Positions 55,308-63,123 of a DNA stretch of 64,000 nucleotides are shown here, one piece after another (within the stretch, counting starts at the first letter, position 1; each line of letters opens with the position of its first letter). Made by a program: the position numbers and the translations under genes. Location of the stretch: positions 321,079 to 385,078 of the forward strand of contig NZ_KB714628.1 of NCBI RefSeq assembly GCF_000349565.1, given 5' to 3'. The DNA is from Curtobacterium flaccumfaciens UCD-AKU. Lineage in GTDB: Bacteria > Actinomycetota > Actinomycetes > Actinomycetales > Microbacteriaceae. A model generated the notes under the pieces. That model had not been told where the DNA came from. It saw nothing but the letters and a program-made list of their open reading frames with translations, and ran no database searches.

Positions 55308-55345
55308 GGCGACGCTCGGCCGACCCCCTCCGGTCGAGCGTCGCC
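55308..55345 (+). terminator. hairpin between the TasA-like gene and the signal peptidase
   Basis: An 11-bp perfect stem (GGCGACGCTCG with its complement) and a 16-base loop lie 48 bases after the TasA-like stop. Partial termination would lower peptidase expression relative to its substrate. Confidence 0.55.
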
Positions 55346-55372
55346 ATTCCCTGAACCCTCGGAGCAGCACCC

Positions 55373-56257
55373 ATGAGCCAGACCGCAGCGATGCCGCTCA
55401 GCGGCATGCTCGACCGCTCGGTCCTGCGCGGCCGTCCGGTCACCCGCTCCGAGACCGTCCTGGCGTGGTCGGTCGCCGCGATCGCTGCACTCCTGCTCAC
55501 CGCCGCCGTCCTGTTCCTCTCCGCCGGCGGCCGCTGGTTCGTCGTCGAGACCCCCTCGATGGGCGAGGCCGCCCCGGTCGGCACCCTCGTGCTCGACCTG
55601 CCGGTGGACGCCTCCACCCTGCGGGTCGGCGAGATCGTCTCGTTCGAGACCTCCGCCAACCCGGACGTCGTCTACACGCACCGCATCGTGTCGATCGACG
55701 CGGACGGTGGGCTCCACACCCGTGGTGACGTCAACGGCGCGATCGACCCGTGGACGCTCACCCAGGCGGACGTCATCGGCACCCCGGCGCTCCTGGTCCC
55801 GCACCTCGGGTGGCTGTTCCGGGCCGCCTCGGTCCTGCTCATCGGCACGCTGATCATCCTGACCCTGACCAGCGCGTTCACCGACCGGGTGACCCGTTCC
55901 TGCCTGCGGATCACCGGTGGCGCCCTCACGGCCGCGTACGCGGCCTTCGTGTTCAAGCCGTTCGTCAACGTGACGACGATCACGAACACGTCGAGCCCGA
56001 ACGGGGTCGAGGCGACCGTGGTCTCGTCCGGGATCTTCCCGGTCCGCATCGACGCCCACGGCGGCAACAGCGTCCACCTGGTCGACGGCGAGGTCGGGCG
56101 CGTCGTCATCCACGAGCTCACGGAGCACGGGAACTACCAGCTCATGTCGAACATCGACCTCGACCCCCTGGGTTGGGTCGCCCTGATCGCCGTGTGCCTG
56201 GTGCCGCTCGTGGCCTGCCTGGCGGTCGGCCGTGTCGAGGCGGTGCGTCCCTCGTGA
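55373..56257 (+). CDS. sipW: SipW-type signal peptidase I
   Basis: A 294-residue membrane protein. The Ser box VETPSMGEAAPVG and the His box VYTHRIVSID (His in place of the Lys of classic SPase I) define the ER/SipW-type S26B peptidase, and GDVNGAIDPW is the conserved late motif. Two to four transmembrane helices (about 27-48, 142-160, 175-190 and 265-285) frame it. A C-terminal half not usual in SipW (with NVTTITNTSS) lies outside. It overlaps the LamG gene by four bases. Confidence 0.88.
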   Translation: MSQTAAMPLSGMLDRSVLRGRPVTRSETVLAWSVAAIAALLLTAAVLFLSAGGRWFVVETPSMGEAAPVGTLVLDLPVDASTLRVGEIVSFETSANPDVVYTHRIVSIDADGGLHTRGDVNGAIDPWTLTQADVIGTPALLVPHLGWLFRAASVLLIGTLIILTLTSAFTDRVTRSCLRITGGALTAAYAAFVFKPFVNVTTITNTSSPNGVEATVVSSGIFPVRIDAHGGNSVHLVDGEVGRVVIHELTEHGNYQLMSNIDLDPLGWVALIAVCLVPLVACLAVGRVEAVRPS

Positions 56258-57111
56258 TCCTCGGTCGCCTGCGCGACGGCCGCGTCGTCGCCGTCCTGCT
56301 CGTGGTCGCCCTGGCCGTCGTCGTCCTGCTCAACCAGTTCGCGCCGACCCGCTCGGCCTTCAGCGCACGTGTGACGAACAGCACGAACACCGCGGCGACC
56401 GCGCCGTACTTCACGTGCACGGGTGCGGTCGGCGCCGACACCGCGAACGCGCTGTTCGCCTACCGCCTGACCGAGGCCTCGGGGTCGAAGACCGCGACCG
56501 ACTGGTCGGGTCGCGGCTCCAACGGCACCTACCAGGGCACCATGACCGCGACCACGCCGAGTCCGAACGCCTGCCCACGTGACAGCGGTAGCGCCTACGC
56601 GCTGAACGGTTCCACCAGCTACGTCTCGACCCCCCGCTCGGTCGCGAACCCGACGACCTTCAGCGAGGAGGTCTGGTTCCGCACGACCGTCGCGGGCGGC
56701 ATGCTCATCGGCTTCGGGAGCAGCCAGACCGGCGCGTCGAGCCAGCACGACCGGAAGCTCTACCTGACCACCACGGGGCAGCTCGCCTTCGGTACCTACA
56801 CCGGCAGCGCCACGCAGGTGCTCACGTCGCCGAGGTCGTACACCGACGGCAGCTGGCACCACGTGGTGACGACGATGTCGCCGACCAACGGCATGCGCCT
56901 GTCCGTCGACGGCAAACTCGTCGCGTCGAACGCGGCCTTCACGACCGCCGAGAACTTCACCGGGTACTTCCGCATCGGCTACGACGTCGTCAGCGGGTGG
57001 CCGGGTTCGACGAGCAACCCGTACTTCACCGGGTCCATACGGTACGCCGCCGTCTACAGCACCGAACTGACGGCCAGCCAGATCGCCGCGCACGCGGCCG
57101 CAGGTTCCTGA
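56254..57111 (+). CDS. secreted LamG/concanavalin-like domain protein with SipW-type signal
   Basis: A 285-residue protein from GTG 56254. The N-terminal hydrophobic segment (about residues 12-27) ends in SAFSARVTNSTNTAATAP, the same motif as in the TasA-like protein. Residues about 60-280 are a LamG-like jelly roll with DRKLYLTTTGQLAFGTY, GSWHHVVTTMSP and GYFRIGYDV. Such domains bind glycans or proteins. The GTG overlaps the peptidase stop, implying coupled translation. It is likely a surface protein matured by the neighbouring peptidase. Confidence 0.83.
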   Translation: MILGRLRDGRVVAVLLVVALAVVVLLNQFAPTRSAFSARVTNSTNTAATAPYFTCTGAVGADTANALFAYRLTEASGSKTATDWSGRGSNGTYQGTMTATTPSPNACPRDSGSAYALNGSTSYVSTPRSVANPTTFSEEVWFRTTVAGGMLIGFGSSQTGASSQHDRKLYLTTTGQLAFGTYTGSATQVLTSPRSYTDGSWHHVVTTMSPTNGMRLSVDGKLVASNAAFTTAENFTGYFRIGYDVVSGWPGSTSNPYFTGSIRYAAVYSTELTASQIAAHAAAGS

Positions 57112-57126
57112 CGCACTGACTGCCGG

Positions 57127-57163
57127 CCTGGAGGCGCATCGCGGCGCCGCCACGGGCCTCCAG
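57127..57163. repeat. dispersed inverted repeat element
   Basis: CCTGGAGGC at 57127-57135 and GCCTCCAG at 57156-57163 form inverted arms after the LamG gene. It is one member of the family listed in the findings. Confidence 0.6.
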
Positions 57164-57341
57164 TCCGTCCCCTGGGCACGTCGACGACGTGGGCCGGGTT
57201 GGCGGACCGGGCCCACCAACCCCCAGATTCGGCGCGACGAATCCCGCTGATCAGGCCTTTTCGTGCCCCGGACCGTGCCAGGATCGTCAGGTCCTGAGAC
57301 GTCGGCGTCTCCGCCCGACCCTCTCGAAAGGCGCCGTTCCC

Positions 57342-57911
57342 ATGTCGTTCTGGGCCCTCTTCCTCATCGCGCTCGGCGTCTCCGCAGACGCCTTCGCCGT
57401 CGCCCTCGGCAAGGGCCTGCACATGAAGCGCTTCGACGTGCGGCACGCGATCGTGATCGCGCTGACGTTCGGGGTGTTCCAGGCGGTGATGCCCCTGATC
57501 GGCTGGCTGCTCGGGTCCGCGTTCGCGCAGTACATCGCGGCCTTCGACCACTGGGTCGCGTTCGGGCTGCTCGCGCTGATCGGCGGGAAGATGCTGTGGG
57601 AGGCGTTCTCGAAGCACGAGGACACCGAGCAGGACACCGATCGGCTGCCGGTCCGGGAGCTCCTCGTGCTCGCGGTCGCGACCAGCATCGACGCCCTGGC
57701 GGTCGGGGTCACCCTGGCGTTCCTGCCCGTGTCGATCGGCGGCGCGGTGCTGCTCATCGGGATCACCACAGCGGTGCTGTCGTTCGTCGGGGTCCTGGTC
57801 GGTCGTCGAGTCGGTGCCCGCTTCGGCAAGCCGGCGGAGATCGCGGGTGGTGTCGTGCTGATCCTGATCGGCCTGAACATCGTGCTGGAGCACACCGGCG
57901 TCATCGGCTGA
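57342..57911 (+). CDS. mntP: MntP manganese efflux pump
   Basis: A 189-residue protein with six transmembrane helices. The repeated MntP motifs LGVSADAFAVALGKGL and VATSIDALAVGVTLAFL hold the conserved Asp residues. It exports Mn2+. In other bacteria the gene is switched by a Mn riboswitch; I do not see one with confidence in the 230-base leader here. Upstream in-frame sequence was rejected since the conserved start MSFWALFLIALGVSADA is clear. Confidence 0.93.
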   Translation: MSFWALFLIALGVSADAFAVALGKGLHMKRFDVRHAIVIALTFGVFQAVMPLIGWLLGSAFAQYIAAFDHWVAFGLLALIGGKMLWEAFSKHEDTEQDTDRLPVRELLVLAVATSIDALAVGVTLAFLPVSIGGAVLLIGITTAVLSFVGVLVGRRVGARFGKPAEIAGGVVLILIGLNIVLEHTGVIG

Positions 57912-57941
57912 GGCCGCGTCTCCGGAACCGACCCCGGACAC

Positions 57942-57978
57942 ACCGGAGGCCCGTGGCGAGCTGCCACGGGCCTCCGGT
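57942..57978. terminator. bidirectional terminator (dispersed family member)
   Basis: A perfect 16-bp stem (ACCGGAGGCCCGTGGC with its complement) and five-base loop lie between the convergent mntP and DUF4190-like genes. Confidence 0.75.
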
Positions 57979-57994
57979 CTGGTGCTGGTGCGCG

Positions 57995-58330
57995 TCAGTA
58001 GCCGGTGGTGCTGCCCGCCGGGGCGTTCGCGACGGCTGTGATCACGAGGATGATCCACAGGATGCCGAACACGACCGACAGGGCGCTGATGATGACGCCA
58101 GCGAGGGCCAGGCCGCGGCCGCGCTCCCCGGTCTTCTTGATCTGCGAGAGGGCGATGATCGACACGACCAGGCCGGCGATGTTCACCACGAAGGCCAGGA
58201 CGAACCCGACGATCGCCATGACGTTGAAGCGGTCGGACGACGGCTGCATGGGCGCACCGTACGGCTGTGGTCCGCCGCCTGCGTAGGGGTTCGGGTTCTG
58301 CTGGTTGAACTGGGGCGTGCCGTCACTCAT
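57995..58330 (-). CDS. DUF4190 domain membrane protein
   Basis: A 111-residue protein from ATG 58328-58330. A Pro/Gln/Gly-rich N-terminus (about residues 1-33) is followed by two helices (about 38-60 and 73-100) with the linker ALSQIKKTGERGRGLALAGV, the DUF4190 hallmark. Function unknown. It is convergent with mntP. Confidence 0.85.
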   Translation of the reverse strand: MSDGTPQFNQQNPNPYAGGGPQPYGAPMQPSSDRFNVMAIVGFVLAFVVNIAGLVVSIIALSQIKKTGERGRGLALAGVIISALSVVFGILWIILVITAVANAPAGSTTGY

Positions 58331-58416
58331 GGCGCCGCGTCCTCTCTGGTCAGGGATTGTCGACACAGGAAACGTACAGGACCAGCGGGCTGATCGGGGG
58401 GTGGGATCATCGGAAC

Positions 58417-58773
58417 ATGGGATGGCTCCGCCGACACGTGCTGCACGGCGGCCGGTACGACGAGCGTGATCGACGTGACCAGCTCCGGCGGTACGTCGCC
58501 CGGGGCGACCGCCTCGTCGCGTTCCTCACCGGTCACGGCGATCCGTCCGCCGCGCGGGTGCGGGCTCGCGTGGACCACGCGCGGGAGCTGCTCGAGCACG
58601 GATGGTCCCGTGACGACCTGCTGACGGTCGCCGCCCCGGTGTGGGCACCGTGGCCGAGCAGCGAGGGGCGTGATGCGGGGGCGCCTGCTCCGGAGGACGC
58701 CGACCGGGCGGACGGGTTGATCGCGGACCTGAACGCCGTGGCACTCGAGCTGCGGGCCGTCGCCGAGGTCTGA
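58417..58773 (+). CDS. hypothetical protein (118 aa)
   Basis: A 118-residue soluble, charged protein from ATG 58417 (GATCATCGGAAC before it). It is rich in Arg, Asp and Ala, with likely helices at about residues 15-60 and 85-115 and no clear motif. It is divergent from the DUF4190-like gene. I do not recognise the family. Confidence 0.55.
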   Translation: MGWLRRHVLHGGRYDERDRRDQLRRYVARGDRLVAFLTGHGDPSAARVRARVDHARELLEHGWSRDDLLTVAAPVWAPWPSSEGRDAGAPAPEDADRADGLIADLNAVALELRAVAEV

Positions 58774-58802
58774 CGGTGCACTGACCGGCAGCACGACACC
58801 CG

Positions 58803-60203
58803 TCAGATGTCGAGCACCCCGTCCACCGCGTCCGACCGGTCGGCGATGTGCCCGGTGGCGATCTCCTCCTCCAGGTGCACCGTGACGTACGTCCAGTCCT
58901 CCACGTGCCCGGCGTCGTCGAACACCCGGTAGCGCCGGCGGAGCCGCAGGTACGGCACGGCGCGGTGCTCGAACGACACCACGAGCTCGGTCGCCGGCCA
59001 CTCCCCCTCGATGGTGGCGTCGACCGCCCGGTAGTCGCTCGCCGACCGGCGGGGCTCGGGGTGGTCGCGGGTCCACAGGATGCCGGGCTGGTCGAGGGCT
59101 TCGAACACGGCCACGAGGTCCGCGACCGCGCGCTCCCGTGCGGCAGCGTCCAGGTCGTGCAGCGGCCAGTGCGCGCCCTCGACGTCGGTCAGGTCGAACC
59201 GCTCCGTCCACGGCGCGAGGGCTGCTTCCAGACGCTCCTGTTCGTCCTCCCACGACGTCTCGTCCTCGTCGCTCGCGGCACGGGAGGGCAGGTCATCGGT
59301 GGTGACGGTGACGGGGAGGCCGCCGCTCACGTCGAGGTCGACCTCCCGGGACACGTAGACGATGCTTCGGAACACGGACGCGTCGGGGTCCCGTCGCGGA
59401 CCGGTCGGTGCGTACCGGATGGTGAGCACCGAGCCCGTGCGGCGGACGTCCTCGACCAGGTGGTCGACGGCGATCGTCGTCCGGCTGCCGTCGTTGCGGA
59501 CGAGCACCAGTTCAGTCGGCGGGGTCGGCAGGGGCGGAGCGGGTTCCGCCTGCGGTTCAGGCGGCGGGACGAAGCCGCCCTCGACGCCGCCGAAGCTGAC
59601 GCTCCAGTACCGGGGCCCATCGTCGTCATCGTCGTCCAGCAGCTCGGGGTCGTCGTCCTCCGGCTCCTCGCCGGCAGCGAGCGTCGCCGCCCACTGCTCC
59701 GGCGACGGCCAGAACGGCTCGGACGGCGCCCACGGCAGGGTCTCCGGGTCGACGCCGTCGAGCGGGTCGTCCGAGTCCCCGTCGTCGTCCTCGACCGCCT
59801 CGTCGTCCTCCGGATCCTCGGAGTCCTCGTCCTCACCCATCCACATCGACGCGTCACGCGGGTCGCCGATCCACAGCCCCTCGACGTCCGCCCCGAGCAC
59901 GCGTCGATCCCCGAGGTCGACCGCGCACGTCACCCCGGCCGGCGTGACGTGCACGGCCGTCCGCGACTCTGTGTCGAGGTCGCCTTCAGCGTCCTCGCGC
60001 GACAGGTAGACCACCCAGGCGCCCCCGTCGGTCGCGAGGACCCCGACCTCGTCGACCGCACCGTCCGGCAACGGGGCGTCCGGCCACGTCACCCACCGCA
60101 CGTCGTCGCCCGTGACGACCGCCGCGACCGGTCGCGTGGCGTCCGGCACGATCGTCGCGTCACCGACGCCGACGGCGTCGACGGGCTCGAGGAAGCTGCT
60201 CAT
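58803..60203 (-). CDS. large acidic hypothetical protein (466 aa)
   Basis: A 466-residue protein from ATG 60201-60203. The first 110 residues look beta-rich (VGVGDATIVPDATRPV, VTWPDAPLP, LWIGDPRDASMWM). A strongly acidic Asp/Glu linker (about 112-205) and a Pro-rich stretch follow, then a second region (about 225-466) with RYAPTGPRRDPDASVFRSIV and a RLRRRYRVFDDAGHVEDWTYV motif. No signal or membrane helix is seen. It does not match a family I know. It is convergent with the 118-residue gene. Confidence 0.65.
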   Translation of the reverse strand: MSSFLEPVDAVGVGDATIVPDATRPVAAVVTGDDVRWVTWPDAPLPDGAVDEVGVLATDGGAWVVYLSREDAEGDLDTESRTAVHVTPAGVTCAVDLGDRRVLGADVEGLWIGDPRDASMWMGEDEDSEDPEDDEAVEDDDGDSDDPLDGVDPETLPWAPSEPFWPSPEQWAATLAAGEEPEDDDPELLDDDDDDGPRYWSVSFGGVEGGFVPPPEPQAEPAPPLPTPPTELVLVRNDGSRTTIAVDHLVEDVRRTGSVLTIRYAPTGPRRDPDASVFRSIVYVSREVDLDVSGGLPVTVTTDDLPSRAASDEDETSWEDEQERLEAALAPWTERFDLTDVEGAHWPLHDLDAAARERAVADLVAVFEALDQPGILWTRDHPEPRRSASDYRAVDATIEGEWPATELVVSFEHRAVPYLRLRRRYRVFDDAGHVEDWTYVTVHLEEEIATGHIADRSDAVDGVLDI

Positions 60204-60248
60204 GCAGCGACCGTACCGCGGGCCTGTGGCCAGCCCGTGAACCAGACA

Positions 60249-60280
60249 GGAGGCCCGTGGCGGGCCCGCACCGTGCCTCC
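60249..60280. repeat. dispersed inverted repeat element
   Basis: GGAGGCCCGTGGCGGG at 60249 followed by CCCGCACCGTGCCTCC to 60280 forms an imperfect hairpin between divergent genes, so a terminator role is less likely for this copy. Confidence 0.5.
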
Positions 60281-60342
60281 CGTCCGACCGTTGCCCGTCC
60301 ACCTGCCGGACCCGCCGCAGCGGCCGGGCGCATGATGGGCGG

Positions 60343-61065
60343 ATGGCACGCATCCTCGTCACCGGATCCACCGACGGCCTCGGGCGGGGGACCGCCGACT
60401 CGCTGCTCCGCAGCGGACACGACGTCGTCGTCCACGCGCGCAACACGGCCCGCGCCGAGGCGGTCGCCGACCTGGTGGAGCGCGGCGCCGAACTCGTCGT
60501 CGCCGACCTGGCGGACCGCGACGCCGTGATCGCCACCGCTCGCCAGCTCGACGCCGGCACCCCGCTCGACGCCGTCGTGCACAACGCCGGCGTGATCTCG
60601 GGCCGTTCCCTGGTGCCCGTCAACGTCGTGGCGCCCTACCTGTTCACCGCGTTGCTGCGCTCGCCGGAGCGGCACGTGTACCTGAGCAGCGGGATGCACC
60701 GGGGCGGCCGTCCGCGCCTGGATACCATCGACTGGACCGGCGCGTCGGAGACGAACTCGTACTCCGACACGAAGCTGTTCGTGACGGCACTCGCCGCCGA
60801 GGTGCCGCTCCGACGCCCGGGCGTGCTGAGCAACGCCGTCGACCCGGGCTGGGTGGCGACCAAGATGGGCGGGGCCGGCGCTCCCGACGACTTCGAGCTG
60901 GGACACCGCACGCAGGAGACGCTCGCGACCGACCCGGACCAAACCGTGACAGGTGGTTACTGGTTCCACGGAGAGCGGCAGGAACCGCACCCGGCGGTCG
61001 CCGACCAGCGGTTCCGCACCGAACTGCGCGACGCGCTCGCCGAGGCCACCGGCATCACGCTCTGA
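60343..61065 (+). CDS. short-chain dehydrogenase/reductase
   Basis: A 240-residue protein. The coenzyme motif ILVTGSTDGLGRGTADSLL (TGxxxGxG), VVHNAGV (NAG motif), YLSSGMHRGG and the YSDTK active site are present. The substrate is unknown; the pattern resembles retinol-dehydrogenase-like SDRs. It lies downstream of a dispersed repeat and ends about 100 bases before the DUF6766 remnant. Confidence 0.9.
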   Translation: MARILVTGSTDGLGRGTADSLLRSGHDVVVHARNTARAEAVADLVERGAELVVADLADRDAVIATARQLDAGTPLDAVVHNAGVISGRSLVPVNVVAPYLFTALLRSPERHVYLSSGMHRGGRPRLDTIDWTGASETNSYSDTKLFVTALAAEVPLRRPGVLSNAVDPGWVATKMGGAGAPDDFELGHRTQETLATDPDQTVTGGYWFHGERQEPHPAVADQRFRTELRDALAEATGITL

Positions 61066-61162
61066 GTCGCTGACGGAACCGCCGCGACCGGTCGGGTGCT
61101 CCTGCGAAGGCGTTCGTCGCGCCCGGACGAGGATGGCGTCGACACGACGAACGGAGGACCCG

Positions 61163-61612
61163 GTGACCCTCGGCCTGCACAACGGATCGAGCGGGTGGCA
61201 GCGCGTGCGACGGCACGGCCTGCTCCTCGCGAACGTCGCCGTCTTCGTCGTGTGCTTCGTCGGCATGGTGTTCTCCGGGTGGCGGGTGTCCGTGGCGGAC
61301 GCGATGCAGCACGGCGAGGCGGCCGTGTCGCTCTGGGGCTTCCTGACCAGCGGCGACTTCGCCGAGGCCACGTTCGAGAACTGGGAGAGCGAGTTCCTGC
61401 AGATGGGCGCGTACATCGTGTTCACGGTGTTCCTGTTCCAGAAGGGGTCGAGCGAGTCCGAGCCCCTGGACGAACAGAGCCCGCAGGACGATGACCCCCG
61501 GGAGCACGCCGACGACCCGAAGGCGCCGTGGCCGATGCGCCGGGGCGGGATCGTGCTCGTGCTGTACGAGAACTCCCTGCTGATCCTGTTCGCGGTGCTG
61601 TTCCTCGGCAGT
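61163..61612 (+). pseudogene. DUF6766 protein gene, 3' half missing
   Basis: Starts at GTG 61163 with GGAGG five bases upstream. The 150 residues to 61612 match the first 60-70% of DUF6766 (VSLWGFLTSGDFAEATFENW, FLQMGAYIVFTVFLFQKGS, GGIVLVLYENSLLILFAVLF). The second membrane-domain copy normally following LYENSL...LF is gone. The open frame continues to 62095 but as non-family Arg/Gly-rich sequence that runs antisense into the MerR gene. See the neighbouring LacI remnant. Confidence 0.65.
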
Positions 61613-61751
61613 GTCGGCCGACTTCGACCGCGTGGCTGCGACGGCCGTCGGGGTGCTCGTCGCCCAGCTCGAGGAGGGTGCCCCGGCGACACCCGGGGTG
61701 CTGCGCTCGCGCCACGCGCTGGTGGTGCGGGCGTCGTCAGCGACCCGTTCG
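61611..61751 (+). pseudogene. C-terminal remnant of a LacI-type regulator
   Basis: Directly at the DUF6766 break, the +1 frame reads ADFDRVAATAVGVLVAQLEEG then PGVLRSRHALVVRASS, the usual end of LacI/GalR sugar-binding domains. No stop occurs before the hairpin at 61752. The rest of the regulator is absent. Confidence 0.5.
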
Positions 61752-61793
61752 GGACGGGAGGCCCGTGGCGGACCCGCCACGGGCCTCCCGTCC
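61752..61793. terminator. 20-bp perfect inverted repeat, bidirectional terminator
   Basis: Arms GGACGGGAGGCCCGTGGCGG and its exact complement are separated by two bases. It lies at the 3' ends of the chimeric remnant (plus) and of the MerR gene (minus). It is the best-conserved copy of the dispersed family. Confidence 0.8.
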
Positions 61794-61809
61794 GTCCTGG
61801 GGTGGTGTC

Positions 61810-62205
61810 TCAGGCCGCGACCGGCTCCGCAGGTCGGTCACGCAGTGCCGGGCAGTGCTCGGCGGTGGGGTGCTCGGTGATCGCGATGACCTGCTCGAGG
61901 CGCCCGCGGACCGCCTCGAGCTCGGCCAGCTGCGCGGTGATCCGGTCCCGCTCCGCGAGGAGGAGCGCGAACGACTCTGGCGTCGACTCCCCGCGGTCGA
62001 CGCACGGCAAGAGCTGCACGATCGTGCGGCTCGCGAGCCCGGCGGCGAACAGTTGCTGCACGAGCTGGACCCGCTCCACGGCTGCGTCCGTGTAGATCCG
62101 CTGCCCGCTCGCGGTGCGCGACGCGGTGAGCAGTCCCTGCTCCTCGTAGTACCGCAGCGAGCGGACGCTGACGCCGGTCGCGGCTGCGAGGTCACCGATG
62201 CGCAT
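61810..62205 (-). CDS. MerR family transcriptional regulator
   Basis: A 131-residue protein from ATG 62203-62205. The N-terminal winged helix MRIGDLAAATGVSVRSLRYY and EEQGLLTASRTASGQRIYTD is followed by a long dimer helix and a Cys-containing C-terminal part (LLPCVDRGES, EHCPALRDR). It probably controls the divergent short-chain dehydrogenase gene. The ligand is unknown; both Cys could sense a metal or redox state. Confidence 0.9.
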   Translation of the reverse strand: MRIGDLAAATGVSVRSLRYYEEQGLLTASRTASGQRIYTDAAVERVQLVQQLFAAGLASRTIVQLLPCVDRGESTPESFALLLAERDRITAQLAELEAVRGRLEQVIAITEHPTAEHCPALRDRPAEPVAA

Positions 62206-62223
62206 GTCGACTCCGATCCGGGC

Positions 62224-62255
62224 TTGCCCCTGACATGGATGTGAGGTCTTAGCGT
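62224..62255 (+). promoter_or_regulatory. candidate MerR-controlled promoter
   Basis: TTGCCC at 62224-62229 and TAGCGT at 62250-62255 are separated by 20 bases, the long spacing MerR regulators correct. A GAC...GTC dyad overlaps the spacer. It faces the dehydrogenase gene. Confidence 0.45.
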
Positions 62256-62300
62256 AGCCGAGCCACTGCGGGAGACACCCGCGCGGCAGGAGGAGACACC

Positions 62301-63002
62301 ATGGACATCGCTGGATCGGTCGCACTCGTCACGGGCTCGAACCGGGGCATCGGACGCCGCTTCGCGCTGCAGCTGCTGGAGCGCGGCGCCACCAAGGTCT
62401 ACGCGACCGCACGTCGACCCGAGCGCGTGGACATCGAGGGCGTCGTGGCGCTGCCGCTCGACATCACCGACCAGGCATCGGTCGAGGCGGCGGCCGCCGC
62501 CGCGGGCGACGTCACCCTGCTCGTGAACAACGCCGGCATCTCGACGACGGGCTCGTTGCTCACCGACGACCTCACCGATGCGCGCCGCGAGATGGACACG
62601 CACTACTGGGGGAACCTCGCGATGATCCGGGCGTTCGCGCCGGTGATCGAGCGGAACGGTGGCGGCGGCATCGTGAACGTCCTGTCCGCACTGTCCTGGT
62701 TCGTCTACCCGGGATCCGGCGCGTACGCGGCGGCGAAGGCCGCCGAGTGGAACCTGACGAACGCCGTCCGGTTGGAGCTCGCAGGCAAGGGGATCAGCGT
62801 GCAGGGGCTGCACCTCGGGGCGGCGGACACCGACATGATGGACGGCTACGAGGGGCCGAAGGTCGACCCGGCCGACGTGGCGCGGGCCGCGCTGGACGGC
62901 GTCGAGCGCGGTGCGGCCGAGGTCGTCGTCGACGACTGGAGCCGGATGGTGAAGGCATCGCTCGCCGATGCACCGGAGCGCTTCTACGCGCAGTTCGCCT
63001 GA
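62301..63002 (+). CDS. short-chain dehydrogenase/reductase
   Basis: A 233-residue protein. ALVTGSNRGIGRRFALQLL, LLVNNAGIS, the catalytic Ser in NVLSALSWF and YAAAK are complete. Preceded by AGGAGGAG. The substrate is unknown. It is divergent from the MerR gene with 95 bases between starts and is most likely its target. Confidence 0.92.
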   Translation: MDIAGSVALVTGSNRGIGRRFALQLLERGATKVYATARRPERVDIEGVVALPLDITDQASVEAAAAAAGDVTLLVNNAGISTTGSLLTDDLTDARREMDTHYWGNLAMIRAFAPVIERNGGGGIVNVLSALSWFVYPGSGAYAAAKAAEWNLTNAVRLELAGKGISVQGLHLGAADTDMMDGYEGPKVDPADVARAALDGVERGAAEVVVDDWSRMVKASLADAPERFYAQFA

Positions 63003-63123
63003 GGGTCGCCCCTGACTGGGGGCATGTCCCCGCAGCGCAGTCCTGGACCCGGCGCTGGGTCATCAGCGACCATGGACCCGGATCAGGAACGGGGGGCACG
63101 TCGCCCGCCGCTGGAAGGGAACC

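Noticed and set aside
57189-57341. Possible yybP-ykoY manganese riboswitch before mntP
   Set aside because: The leader length would fit, but I could not find the conserved loop sequences of that riboswitch. A covariance-model search of 57112-57341 would decide.
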